NCBI RefSeq assembly: GCF_018861125.1
Contig: NZ_JAHKQN010000036.1
Span: 45,309 to 109,308, forward strand
Source of the DNA: Cellulophaga baltica
Lineage (GTDB): Bacteria; Bacteroidota; Bacteroidia; Flavobacteriales; Flavobacteriaceae
Direction of reading: 5' to 3'
DNA length: 64,000 bases
Position 1 is the first letter of the stretch. Each line of letters begins with the position of its first letter. Below, piece by piece: positions 25,959 to 33,703 of this stretch. The notes under the pieces are model-generated. The model made no database searches. It saw only the letters and a list, made by a program, of their open reading frames with translations, and was not told the DNA's origin. Position numbers and translations under genes: made by a program.

Positions 25959-27899
25959 TTAATTCGGAGTTTTAATTTCAGCTCTAAAACCTTTTTCTTT
26001 TTCAGTTTCAAATATAATTGTTCCACCAATTGCATTAATACGCTTTTCTGTATTCCGAAGACCATTTTTTGTATTCACAGCTTTTCCAGTAGCTCCAATA
26101 CCATTATCTGAATAATTTATTTGAAGAATATTGTTCATTTTTTTAAAAGAAAGAGTAACAATAGTGGCCTGACTATGTTTTGCCATATTAATCATTAATT
26201 CTCTCAGAACTTTGTGTAATGTTGTTTTTGTAAGCGCATTTATTGTGTTCCATTCAATTTCTTTGCTACCAATAAGTATTAATTTGTTTTTCTTTGTGGT
26301 ATAGTTATTAAGCATTTGTAAGAGTTCATTCTTGTAATTTACTCCTGTTTCTACTTCGTTAATTACTCTTGAAAAATTTCGACTTTGATTATACAGAGTT
26401 TCTAATGAATCGAGTAATTCGCCTTTATCAGTGTTGTTCTGAACTAAAAGCATAGCATGGTTTAGTTTTCCTCCAAAATCATCATGAAGTTTTCTTGATA
26501 ATTCAGCTTCCGTTTCATAAGTTGCTTCTAATTTAGCAGTTTTATTTTTTTGCTTTAGACGCTTAGATCTTTGTATGAAAAAGTAAACTATGAATGATGT
26601 AATTAAAAATAATACAACTAGACCTGAGATCGCTAATATTTTTTGATTTTGCTGTTCGGTAGCTTTTAATTTCTCTTCTGCTTTTTCTTTTTGTAATCTT
26701 AATATCGATTCTTGTTTCAATTTATCGTCATATTTATATTTTGCAAACTGCGTTTTTACCTGTAGTTCTCTTTTGTATAAACTGTCTTGCAAAAAAAGGT
26801 AACGATCTTTTAGTTGTATGTTTTTTGGTGCTAATAGTATCAATTGTTTTATGGCATCTTTCTCTGCTTTGGGATTTTTTAAGGTTTTAGAAATTTTAAT
26901 TACAGAATCTAAATATAAACTTGCTTCTGAGGTGTTAGTTCTAGAGTAGAATTCACCAAGGTGACTATAACTTGCCATTAGTCCTCGTTTATCATTGTTA
27001 TTAATCCTAATTGTTAAAGCCTTTTTTAAATCCTGCTCAACAGTAGTTCTGCCATTTAGCCATTGTGTGTATGCTAAATTATCTAAAACACGGCTATATA
27101 TTTTTTTGTTTGAGATGGTTAATGAGTCTGCAATAACATTTTTTAAAAGTGCAATTGCTTTGTTATATTCTTTACCATCAATAAAAGTAGTAGCTAAATT
27201 ATTTTGAATAGCTAACTTATCTACTTTTGATTTTGTGATATTCTCTGCTTTTATGTAATATTTAATTGCGTCTTTATAGTTAAAAAGTTTTCTATGGTTA
27301 ATGGCTAATGTATTGTAAGATGAAGCAATATAATTTATATCATTTTTTCGATTTAAGTACTGTAGTGCTTCTGTGACAGTTTCTTTACTACCAAAATAAT
27401 CAGCTTGTTCTTTTTGAATTGTTCCCATTTGAACAAGGGTTATTCCAACCCAACTACTGTCTTTAATTTGTTGGAAATAGGTTCTTGATATATTGTAGTT
27501 GTAAAAAGCACTATCGATTTTTTTTTCAACTACATTAAAATAATAAGCAACTAAATAATATTGTTTTCCTAAATAGTATTTATTTTTGGCAGGTATTTTT
27601 TTTATTTTTTCATGAAAAAATAAAAGACTATCATAGTCTTTATTTTGAAAATGAAGTATATTTTTTTGATATAATATTTTAGCTAAAAGAGTATCTTCAG
27701 GATTATTTAATAAGGTTTTATATGCGACATTTATAGCCACCTTTCTTTGCTTTAGCGAGATGCTTTTATCTTTTGATAATCTATAATAATATAAAACACT
27801 GTCAATAGGGATAGATTTTTTTTTAAAAACAATTGATTTTTCATTTTGGTTACATGAAAAAAGAATAAAGCTACTGATTAGTATTATAATTTTGTTCAA
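25959..27899 (-). CDS. TPR-containing sensor histidine kinase (NarL/LuxR type)
   Basis: 646 residues. N-terminal lipoprotein-like signal (SSFILFSC, Cys16), a periplasmic tetratricopeptide region (about 40-390), one transmembrane helix (ILAISGLVVLFLITSFIVYF), a HisKA_3-type dimerisation helix with the phospho-accepting histidine in ELSRKLHDDFGGKLN (around residue 470), and a HATPase domain (LRELMINMAKHSQA, YSDNGIGATG, NGLRNTEKRINAIGG). It should phosphorylate the adjacent LuxR-type regulator. The signal sensed by the TPR domain is unknown. Confidence 0.92.
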   Translation of the reverse strand: MNKIIILISSFILFSCNQNEKSIVFKKKSIPIDSVLYYYRLSKDKSISLKQRKVAINVAYKTLLNNPEDTLLAKILYQKNILHFQNKDYDSLLFFHEKIKKIPAKNKYYLGKQYYLVAYYFNVVEKKIDSAFYNYNISRTYFQQIKDSSWVGITLVQMGTIQKEQADYFGSKETVTEALQYLNRKNDINYIASSYNTLAINHRKLFNYKDAIKYYIKAENITKSKVDKLAIQNNLATTFIDGKEYNKAIALLKNVIADSLTISNKKIYSRVLDNLAYTQWLNGRTTVEQDLKKALTIRINNNDKRGLMASYSHLGEFYSRTNTSEASLYLDSVIKISKTLKNPKAEKDAIKQLILLAPKNIQLKDRYLFLQDSLYKRELQVKTQFAKYKYDDKLKQESILRLQKEKAEEKLKATEQQNQKILAISGLVVLFLITSFIVYFFIQRSKRLKQKNKTAKLEATYETEAELSRKLHDDFGGKLNHAMLLVQNNTDKGELLDSLETLYNQSRNFSRVINEVETGVNYKNELLQMLNNYTTKKNKLILIGSKEIEWNTINALTKTTLHKVLRELMINMAKHSQATIVTLSFKKMNNILQINYSDNGIGATGKAVNTKNGLRNTEKRINAIGGTIIFETEKEKGFRAEIKTPN

Positions 27900-27923
27900 C
27901 TGGTTTTTGTTTTAAATATATTT

Positions 27924-27955
27924 AAAAAAAGAGCCATATAAAATTGTATGGCTCT
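27924..27955 (-). terminator. Terminator between the small lipoprotein and kinase genes
   Basis: On the minus strand GAGCCATA (27947-27954) pairs with TATGGCTC (27931-27938), followed by seven T residues. It ends the lipoprotein transcript 25 bp before the kinase ATG; read-through would be needed for coexpression. Confidence 0.75.
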
Positions 27956-27971
27956 AATTTTTAAAATAATC

Positions 27972-28136
27972 TTAATCCTTACCTTCTTCAGGTGGTGGTG
28001 GCGGTATGTTCTGATCGTCCCCCTCAGTGGCTTGTGTTTCATACAACTGATCTCTTTGGGTAATTGGCTCAGTTGTACATGAAAATAAAACGGTATTCAG
28101 AACTAACGCTATTAAGGCTATAATTGATTTTTTCAT
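27972..28136 (-). CDS. Tiny lipoprotein with proline-rich tail
   Basis: 54 residues, ATG at 28134-28136 to TAA at 27972-27974. Lipoprotein signal MKKSIIALIALVLNTVLFSC (Cys20), then an acidic, disordered tail that ends NIPPPPPEEGKD. Codes immediately upstream of the two-component operon and has its own terminator. It could be a stress lipoprotein or an accessory of the kinase; no family is recognised. Confidence 0.75.
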   Translation of the reverse strand: MKKSIIALIALVLNTVLFSCTTEPITQRDQLYETQATEGDDQNIPPPPPEEGKD

Positions 28137-28244
28137 AATTTAAAAATGTTGAGATTAAACAAAGCGGTTGCTGTCCGTGCTTTCGCTCGAAAGTTTTTTG
28201 GTTACAACAACCCATATAAAATTTTAGGATTACTCCTTTGTCCT

Positions 28245-28290
28245 TTGAGAAGTAGAAATTGTAATGCAGTAGTTTTTAACTACTTCTCAA
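28245..28290. repeat. Alternative hairpins upstream of the small lipoprotein gene
   Basis: TTGAGAAGTAG (28245-28255) is complementary to CTACTTCTCAA (28280-28290), while the inner GTAGTTTTTAACTAC (28269-28283) forms a competing hairpin that uses the same CTAC. Mutually exclusive folds are a mark of attenuation, but no riboswitch class is recognised. Confidence 0.4.
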
Positions 28291-28310
28291 CCGGTTAATT
28301 ACAAACCGCA

Positions 28311-28355
28311 TTACAGATTTCCGTATTAGCTAGTTTTGTACATTTATTATGTTAG
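28311..28355 (+). promoter_or_regulatory. Third dyad with -7-like box, rightward
   Basis: TTACAGATTTCCGTAT (28311-28326) is the third copy of the island dyad. Read rightward, 21 bp later comes TATGTTAG (28348-28355), one mismatch from TAnnTTTG, at the same spacing as in the two leftward promoters. It would drive the leader ORF and membrane protein gene at 28419-29395. Confidence 0.6.
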
Positions 28356-28418
28356 CATTTCATAACAAGAACTAGCTGATAGGACAAAATTAGTATAGCT
28401 TAAAAGCATTAACTTTAT

Positions 28419-28493
28419 ATGGTTCCAGAAATTCCAATAGTTCCAAAAAATTCCAATGAAATTCCAAAAATTCAAACCAAATTGCAGAAATGA
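28419..28493 (+). CDS. 24-residue leader ORF coupled to the next gene
   Basis: ATG at 28419-28421 to TGA at 28491-28493; the stop overlaps the start of the following gene as ATGA. The peptide starts MVPEIPIVPKNSNEIPK and has a repeated I/V-P pattern, encoded by five TTCCA repeats at 28423, 28432, 28441, 28451 and 28462. It is likely a translated leader or small partner protein; no family. Confidence 0.5.
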   Translation: MVPEIPIVPKNSNEIPKIQTKLQK

Positions 28494-29395
28494 AAACATC
28501 TGAAACTTATAAAAATGAAATATTAGACAAGTATAAATTAGAAAAGGGGGGCAAGGTTAGTATCTATTTGGTGAAGCCAACTTCCGCAAATATAAGGGCG
28601 GCTTGTATTTTGCTTTTGAATAAAAGAAACTCAATTAAGGACAATCATATTCTAAATCATTTTTTCCAATTTAAGAACGAGAGTAACAAATTAAAAGAGA
28701 TTCAGGATTTTGATGTGGATAAATTTAAGCCGATTGTTAATTTTCTTAAGGGGAGAGCAAAAAACACTAGTACTCAGAATATTGAATTAATTAGTTGGCT
28801 GATTGATTTTCAACCTAGGCCTTTGCAGGAGTATTTAAAAAAGGATAAGCCATTGTATAAATTGGAAATTGAAACTATTAAAGGAGTAAATAATGTTGGA
28901 GATATAGATTTGGACTTGACGTCTGAGAGTTCTGATTTAATTAATGCGAGAGATGATAAAAAAGGAAAATGGAGTACAATACAACTAGTACTTACTACGA
29001 GTTTACTTTTTGGGGTTATTGTACTATTATTTATTATAATAAAGCCTGTTGATGATAATGAAACTTGGTGTATGACATGGTCAAAAAACCATTTTGAAAG
29101 AATATCCTGTGAAACGAAACCTTATTCTAAATATGGAACGGAAGTTGTACCTTATGAAGAAGTGAAAATGAATAACTTTAAGAAGATAGAGGTTGATATG
29201 GCGACAGATTTTTTTGCACCAGTTACTAATAAACCTTTAATATGGTATGCTAAAAATAAAGATGGAGGAATTGAATATTTTACAAATCCTGGTCTTCATC
29301 CAATAACGGGTAAAACTTTGGATGAGATTACCCCTTATATTATTAAGAAATATGTGCCTTTGCATTCGAATAAAATAGAATCATTTGTACAATAG
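28490..29395 (+). CDS. Single-pass membrane protein of unknown function
   Basis: 301 residues: a cytosolic N-terminal part (about 1-165, basic, with KPTSANIRAACILLLNKRNS and LISWLIDFQPRPLQEYL), one transmembrane helix (LVLTTSLLFGVIVLLFIIIK) and an exported C-terminus with two cysteines (WCMTWSKNHFERISC) and PLIWYAKNKDGGIEYFTNPGLHPITGKTL, a segment I associate with conserved flavobacterial membrane proteins. The topology suits a signalling or anti-regulator-like protein. It ends exactly at the direct-repeat junction, so its last residues may be altered. Confidence 0.7.
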   Translation: MKTSETYKNEILDKYKLEKGGKVSIYLVKPTSANIRAACILLLNKRNSIKDNHILNHFFQFKNESNKLKEIQDFDVDKFKPIVNFLKGRAKNTSTQNIELISWLIDFQPRPLQEYLKKDKPLYKLEIETIKGVNNVGDIDLDLTSESSDLINARDDKKGKWSTIQLVLTTSLLFGVIVLLFIIIKPVDDNETWCMTWSKNHFERISCETKPYSKYGTEVVPYEEVKMNNFKKIEVDMATDFFAPVTNKPLIWYAKNKDGGIEYFTNPGLHPITGKTLDEITPYIIKKYVPLHSNKIESFVQ

Positions 29396-29486
29396 AACAA
29401 GGAAAGATAGTAAAGCACGATTTTTAGAAGAACTTATATTTCGCTTTAATCAAAAAGTTTATGACGATGATGAATTTAAATATTAG
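29396..29486 (+). pseudogene. 3' fragment of rteC
   Basis: Encodes TRKDSKARFLEELIFRFNQK to the stop of RteC, identical at the DNA level to the end of the intact gene, but without any upstream part. It begins directly after the stop codon of the 28490 gene, which marks the junction. Confidence 0.9.
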
Positions 29487-29543
29487 ACGTAAATCGATTC
29501 AAATAAGAAAAACCTAAGTATAATCTATATATAAATATTAAAG

Positions 29544-29579
29544 TAGCCCATCACACGAATGAAATGGGCTATTCTTGTT
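29544..29579. terminator. Terminator between rteC tail and integrase
   Basis: TAGCCCAT (29544-29551) pairs with ATGGGCTA (29564-29571), followed by TTCTTGTTTT. It would end both the rteC-side and integrase transcripts. The matching stem at 17036-17063 has lost pairing. Confidence 0.75.
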
Positions 29580-30830
29580 TTAATGTACAATCGAAAGATG
29601 TGGTTTTTTGACCTCAAGTTTAGTTTTAAGGACGTCCATATCTTCACAGATTTTTTGTTCTATAACTTTTGCATAGATCTGAGTAGTGGCAAGTTTGGTA
29701 TGACCTAAAAGCTTAGAGACAGTTTCAATGGGTACTCCATTAGTTAAAGTCACTGTGGTCGCAAAAGTGTGTCTCGCCATATGAAAGGTTAGATTTTTTT
29801 GAATACTACTTAAATCCGCTATTTCCTTGAGGTAGCTGTTTAACTTTTGGTTTGAAAGAGTAGGTAATAACTTGTTGTTCTGGTTGGTAGTTGGATTAGA
29901 GCTGTATTTTTTAATGATTTTATCAACTTGATTTAATATAGGGATTTTAAAAGGTGTTCCGGTTTTATTTCTGGTATCCATGATCCAGAGCTTTGAGTCT
30001 ACACCAGGTACAATACTTTTAGGAGTTAATTTCATAATGTCCACATAAGATATTCCTGTATAACAACTAAAAATAAATAAGTCTTTGACCGCGTCTAAAC
30101 GAGGTATATCCAGGCTTAAGTTTTCAATACTAGCAAGTTCTTCTTTGGTGAGAAATTCTCTTTCTCTTTTTTCCAATTTGGCTTTAAATTTAATAAATGG
30201 GTCTCGATCAATCCATTCCATATCTAGAGCAAGGCGAATCATTCTTCGCAAACGTTGAATATGTTTCATTACCGCATTATTTCCAATTTGGTTTCTATTA
30301 TGTTTGGGACGGTACTTTCTAAGAAAATTTTCAAAACCGATTACAAATCTAAAATCCAGTTCGTTTAGAAAACGATTGTCTGTTTTGTATTCTTGAGCTA
30401 CATAGTACAATAAGTATTTTTGACTAGTTTTATAATGGCATAGCGTTTTAGGCTTTAATTTACTGTTCATTTTATCGTTAAAAAAATCAATTAAATAACG
30501 TAATGAATAATGCACATTGTTTTCCCCTAAAAAACGTGCCTTAATATTTTGAGCGGAAATGGGTTTCTTTTCTAAATTTAAATCCGAAAAACTATTAAAA
30601 ATTTGAGACTGAACTTGGTCTAAATATTGGTTGATGGATTTTGCTTCTATAGAATACCCTTTGACCCGTTGTCGTGATGAATCCCATTTAGTGGAATCAA
30701 TCTTTCGTTTGAGACTAATATTGACCCTTTCGGTATTTACGGTAATACGAACGTAAATACCAGCTTGATTGTTTTTGGCGCGCTTGCCATACACCCAAAA
30801 TAAGGTGGAAAATGTTGAAGTTGTACGCAT
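29580..30830 (-). CDS. Tyrosine-type site-specific integrase
   Basis: 416 residues: N-terminal arm-binding domain (GKRAKNNQAGIYVRITVNTERVNI), core-binding SAM-like domain (about 100-210) and catalytic domain with H350-MA-R353 (FHMARHTFATT), H377 (KLLGHT) and nucleophile Y386 (QIYAKV). The position of the first arginine reads TGISYVDIM, a substitution also known in IntDOT-type recombinases of Bacteroidota. It lies next to tRNA-Lys and presumably integrates the element there. The last 101 bp are duplicated at 17072-17172. Confidence 0.92.
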   Translation of the reverse strand: MRTTSTFSTLFWVYGKRAKNNQAGIYVRITVNTERVNISLKRKIDSTKWDSSRQRVKGYSIEAKSINQYLDQVQSQIFNSFSDLNLEKKPISAQNIKARFLGENNVHYSLRYLIDFFNDKMNSKLKPKTLCHYKTSQKYLLYYVAQEYKTDNRFLNELDFRFVIGFENFLRKYRPKHNRNQIGNNAVMKHIQRLRRMIRLALDMEWIDRDPFIKFKAKLEKREREFLTKEELASIENLSLDIPRLDAVKDLFIFSCYTGISYVDIMKLTPKSIVPGVDSKLWIMDTRNKTGTPFKIPILNQVDKIIKKYSSNPTTNQNNKLLPTLSNQKLNSYLKEIADLSSIQKNLTFHMARHTFATTVTLTNGVPIETVSKLLGHTKLATTQIYAKVIEQKICEDMDVLKTKLEVKKPHLSIVH

Positions 30831-30862
30831 AGTTGTCGTCTTAAAAGTTAAACGTTCCAGAG

Positions 30863-30951
30863 ACGAAAGTCAAATCAACTATAATAGAGTTATTTTAAAT
30901 ACAATTTCAAAGTGTCAACATGTTGACGATTAAAAAAAAGTGTTGACGATT
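30863..30951. promoter_or_regulatory. Candidate integrase arm/regulatory sites
   Basis: Upstream of the integrase: a perfect 14 bp palindrome GTCAACATGTTGAC (30914-30927) and two direct copies of TGTTGACGATT (30921-30931, 30941-30951), giving three TGTTGAC cores within 40 bp, plus the 15-mer shared with 2326-2340 (30863-30877). Spacing of 20 bp suits integrase arm sites or an excisionase/repressor operator. A core attachment sequence is not identified. Confidence 0.5.
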
Positions 30952-31005
30952 TGTGAACCAATGAAAGATAAATACTATCATTTTATATGATGGTCCTAAA
31001 ATCAT

Positions 31006-31039
31006 AAAACCTTGTAAATCATAGGATTTACAAGGTTTT
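31006..31039. terminator. Terminator downstream of tRNA-Lys
   Basis: AAAACCTTGTAAATC (31006-31020) and its exact complement (31025-31039) form a 15 bp stem with a 4 nt loop and T-rich ends; it lies 25 bp beyond the tRNA 3' end on the minus strand. Confidence 0.85.
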
Positions 31040-31063
31040 GATACATTTTGAATTTTCATTCAG

Positions 31064-31136
31064 TGACCGGGCTGGGGCTCGAACCCAGGACCCTCTCCTT
31101 AAAAGGGAGATGCTCTACCAACTGAGCTACCAGGTC
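31064..31136 (-). tRNA. tRNA-Lys (anticodon TTT)
   Basis: 73 nt cloverleaf: acceptor GACCTGG with CCCGGTC (one mismatched pair), D-arm GCTCAGTTGGTAGAGC, anticodon stem TCTCC/GGAGA with loop CTTTTAA (anticodon TTT), T-arm CTGGG-TTCGAGC-CCCAG and discriminator A; no encoded CCA. The mobile element's integrase lies on the 3' side, which marks this gene as the probable integration target. Confidence 0.95.
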
Positions 31137-31181
31137 ATTATTTCAGTTTTGCTGTTGGATAATGTTATCCGTTTGCGGGTG

Positions 31182-31211
31182 CAAATATACAACCATTTAT
31201 TGATTGTGCAA
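31182..31211 (-). promoter_or_regulatory. Promoter of tRNA-Lys
   Basis: On the minus strand TTG (31209-31211), 19 bp, then TATATTTG (31182-31189): an exact match to the Bacteroidota -33/-7 promoter. The start site would fall about 40 nt before the mature tRNA 5' end. Confidence 0.85.
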
Positions 31212-31283
31212 GTCTATTTTGAAAAAAAATTATTTTTTTTTGTTTTCACTTTATTTTAGGTCAATTTTACATAAAAATAAAAC

Positions 31284-31799
31284 ATGAAAATAGTATTAAT
31301 CGGTTACATGGGAAGCGGAAAAAGTACAATAGGAAAATTGCTTTCTAAGAAATTGAATATCAATTTTATAGACCTTGATGAGTATATAGAATCTAAATTA
31401 AATATGTCTGTTTTGGAGATTTTTAGCTCAAAAGGAGAGATCTTTTTTAGAAAAAAAGAGCATGAATACGTGCAAGAATTAATGTTAGAAAAAAAATCAT
31501 TTATTTTATCTACTGGGGGAGGAACACCTTGTTATTCGAATAATTTAGGTGTAATTAGTGAAAAAACTTCTAATGTTTTTTATTTAAAAGTTTCAATTCC
31601 GGGTTTAGTAGATCGTCTATCTAAAGAAAAAGAGCACAGGCCAGTGATTAAAAATATACCTGATGAAGATTTACCAGAGTTTATAGGTAAGCATTTATTT
31701 GAGCGTAATAACTTTTACTTACAATCAACCAACATTATTAGTTGCGACGGTAAAACTGCGGAAGAGATAACTGAAGAAATTGCTTCAGGTTTAGCTTAA
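31284..31799 (+). CDS. aroK: Shikimate kinase
   Basis: 171 residues, typical length. It phosphorylates shikimate at the 3-hydroxyl with ATP, the fifth step of the chorismate pathway. Walker A GYMGSGKSTIG opens the protein; DLDEYIE binds Mg and shikimate; FRKKEHEYV, STGGGTPC (shikimate-binding GGG) and the lid RLSKEKEHRPVI with arginines are all present. Its end overlaps the end of the convergent phosphoribosyltransferase gene by 9 bp. Confidence 0.95.
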   Translation: MKIVLIGYMGSGKSTIGKLLSKKLNINFIDLDEYIESKLNMSVLEIFSSKGEIFFRKKEHEYVQELMLEKKSFILSTGGGTPCYSNNLGVISEKTSNVFYLKVSIPGLVDRLSKEKEHRPVIKNIPDEDLPEFIGKHLFERNNFYLQSTNIISCDGKTAEEITEEIASGLA

Positions 31800-32288
31800 A
31801 TAAACTTTGTCGTTTTTAGGCTTAAACTCAACTTGAACTTGTTCTTGTAGAGAGGTGGAAAGTGATATGCCCTTGTAATCAGCTTTTACGGGGTACTTTT
31901 TATGATTTCTGTTTACAAGAACAGCAGTTTTTAATTGTTTTAATGGCACTTTTAAAAAATGGACGACTCCATATATCAAAGTAGTACCAGAGTTTAAAAC
32001 ATCATCAACTAATACAACAGACTTATTTGTGTACATTTCTTCAGGTATTGAAGTTTGTACGCCCGTTAATAGTGGATTTTTTTTATCCATGCTTACTTTA
32101 CATATTGTAACAGTGGCATTTGTAATTTCTTTAAGTACTTTTTCTATTTTTTTGGCAAAATTTAAACCTCCACCTTCAATACCTGCTAAGATAATTTCTT
32201 GCTCATCAACATTTGCTTCAAATATTTGATACGAAATACGTCTTACTTTATGTTGTATTTGTTCGTGTGTTAGTATGGTATTCTGCAT
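31791..32288 (-). CDS. PyrR-like phosphoribosyltransferase
   Basis: 165 residues with a type I phosphoribosyltransferase fold: IILAGIEGGGLNFA near the N-terminus and the PRPP-binding loop VVLVDDVLNSGTTLIYG. The length and sequence pattern resemble PyrR-type uracil phosphoribosyltransferases, which salvage uracil and in some bacteria regulate pyr genes; in Bacteroidota the regulatory role is uncertain. Convergent with aroK. Confidence 0.85.
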   Translation of the reverse strand: MQNTILTHEQIQHKVRRISYQIFEANVDEQEIILAGIEGGGLNFAKKIEKVLKEITNATVTICKVSMDKKNPLLTGVQTSIPEEMYTNKSVVLVDDVLNSGTTLIYGVVHFLKVPLKQLKTAVLVNRNHKKYPVKADYKGISLSTSLQEQVQVEFKPKNDKVYLS

Positions 32289-32327
32289 AATAGCTTTAAT
32301 TAAAAATCAAATATAAGAAAGTGTCGG

Positions 32328-32723
32328 TTATTCTTCGCTGGTTTCATCATAAGAGTCGTCTACGTAACCGTCAATATCTCTTCTATCTTTTTTAGTAGGC
32401 CTACCAGTACCTTTTTTTCTATAATAGTCTTTAGAATATTTAAGCAATTCGTTACTTTCAAATTCCGATGCTGGCGTAGTATCTTTTCTATATAAATCTA
32501 CAAGTTTTGCGCCAACTCTATTTGGCGGTATGTCAAGAACCGATATTTGATAATTAATCTGGTTTTTACGAACAATTATTTTGTCCATAGGCAAAACCTC
32601 TTTAGAGGGCTTAGCTACAGCTCCGTTTAATTTAACATGACCCTTTTTGCAAGCTTCAGTGCCAATATTTCTGGTTTTAAAATAACGAATGCACCAAAGG
32701 TATTTATCTATACGCATATTCAA
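32328..32723 (-). CDS. S4-domain RNA-binding protein (Hsp15-like)
   Basis: 131 residues. The S4 domain occupies the first 65 residues (MRIDKYLWCIRYFKTRNIGTEACKKGHVKLNG, AKPSKEVLPMDKIIVRK), followed by a basic C-terminus (GRPTKKDRRDIDGYVDD) as in Hsp15/HslR proteins, which bind free 50S subunits carrying nascent chains. It is 39 bp downstream of the phosphoribosyltransferase start on the same strand. Confidence 0.9.
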   Translation of the reverse strand: MNMRIDKYLWCIRYFKTRNIGTEACKKGHVKLNGAVAKPSKEVLPMDKIIVRKNQINYQISVLDIPPNRVGAKLVDLYRKDTTPASEFESNELLKYSKDYYRKKGTGRPTKKDRRDIDGYVDDSYDETSEE

Positions 32724-32813
32724 TACTAATTAATAGTGCTTACAAAAGTAGTAGAAAATTGTGTTTTGTAATAATGATTAAATAATAGAAGAGATTTGAA
32801 AAATATTGAAAGC

Positions 32814-32845
32814 AAAAAATCCCAACAGTATTCTGCTGGGATTTT
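32814..32845. terminator. Terminator downstream of the porin-family gene
   Basis: AAAAATCCCAACAG and CTGCTGGGATTTTT pair with one G-T pair and a 4 nt loop, T-run on both strands. Confidence 0.8.
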
Positions 32846-32872
32846 TATGGTTAAGCAATTAATAATATTGCT

Positions 32873-33463
32873 TTATATTTTAAGAGATAAACTTAATATT
32901 AATTGATCTGGTCTAGTATCAATACGATCACCGATTGTACTTATACCACTATTAGCATCAATAACAGTTACCTCATTTTCGGTAAAACCTCTTTCGTAGC
33001 GTAAATCAATACCAATTTTTCCTAAATTAACGCCAGCACCTATATTTAAACCTACTGTAAAATCGTTTTCAACATCACCTAAGGTAACTCCGCTATAATC
33101 AGTGTCTAATATATATTGAAAAGCAGGACCAGCAAAAACATTTAATGGGCCAATAACTTTTACTCCAATAAGAACAGGTAAATCTAATTTCGACATGTCT
33201 AAACTGTTATTTTCATAATCAGTTTTTGTTTTAGTGTACACTAATTCAGGGCGCAAATAAATTTCTTCTCCAATTTTACCAAAAATACCAACGTGATAAC
33301 CAACATTACCTTTTGGGTCATCATAGGCATCTCTAGCTGCATCAAAGTAATCACCAGTTGCTCCATAATTTAAACCAGCCTTAATACCAAATCCTTGCTC
33401 AGATTGAGCAAATGCAATACAACTTACTAAAGCAAATATTGCAGTTAAAAATGTTTTTCTCAT
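32873..33463 (-). CDS. Outer-membrane beta-barrel protein (porin family)
   Basis: 196 residues: signal peptide (MRKTFLTAIFALVSCIAFAQ), then GFGIKAGLNYGATGDYFD and alternating strands (YHVGIFGKIGEEIYLRPELVYT, LNVFAGPAFQYILD, GAGVNLGKIGIDLRYERGF) ending in QLILSLSLKI. This is the PorT-like/OMP_b-brl_2 small barrel common in Flavobacteriia. Monocistronic, with a terminator behind it. Ligand unknown. Confidence 0.88.
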   Translation of the reverse strand: MRKTFLTAIFALVSCIAFAQSEQGFGIKAGLNYGATGDYFDAARDAYDDPKGNVGYHVGIFGKIGEEIYLRPELVYTKTKTDYENNSLDMSKLDLPVLIGVKVIGPLNVFAGPAFQYILDTDYSGVTLGDVENDFTVGLNIGAGVNLGKIGIDLRYERGFTENEVTVIDANSGISTIGDRIDTRPDQLILSLSLKI

Positions 33464-33703
33464 ATCATTTAAATTTTGAGTAAAACCTAAATCAATAATA
33501 ATACCAATTTAAAATTTTACTTCTCGTTATCAAACTTAACGACAATCAATAGTATATATTGTTACACTTTGGTTATTGAATGTTAAAGTTATCTTAGAGA
33601 AATATATTGCTTGATTCTATAATGTTGATTACCAACTTTATTTTTTTCTTAGGTATTTTCCTTAATATAGTTAACTATATTTGTGCTCATTTATTTATAA
33701 GAT

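Larger units (their letters stand above)
29396..29680. repeat. 285 bp direct repeat, right copy
   Basis: Same content as 16888-17172: 3' end of rteC, spacer and 3' end of the integrase gene, without indels. The spacer copy here keeps a perfect terminator stem (TAGCCCAT/ATGGGCTA), which is broken in the left copy, so this copy may preserve the original arrangement. Confidence 0.92.

Noticed and set aside
28423..28466. TTCCA repeats as a replication origin or regulator array
   Set aside because: Spacing is uneven (9, 9, 10, 11 bp), the repeats are all codons of the leader ORF, and no replication gene is near.
16888..29680. Direct repeats as ends of a composite transposon
   Set aside because: They contain gene tails and a terminator, no transposase or terminal inverted repeats, so they are duplicated flanks, not insertion sequences.
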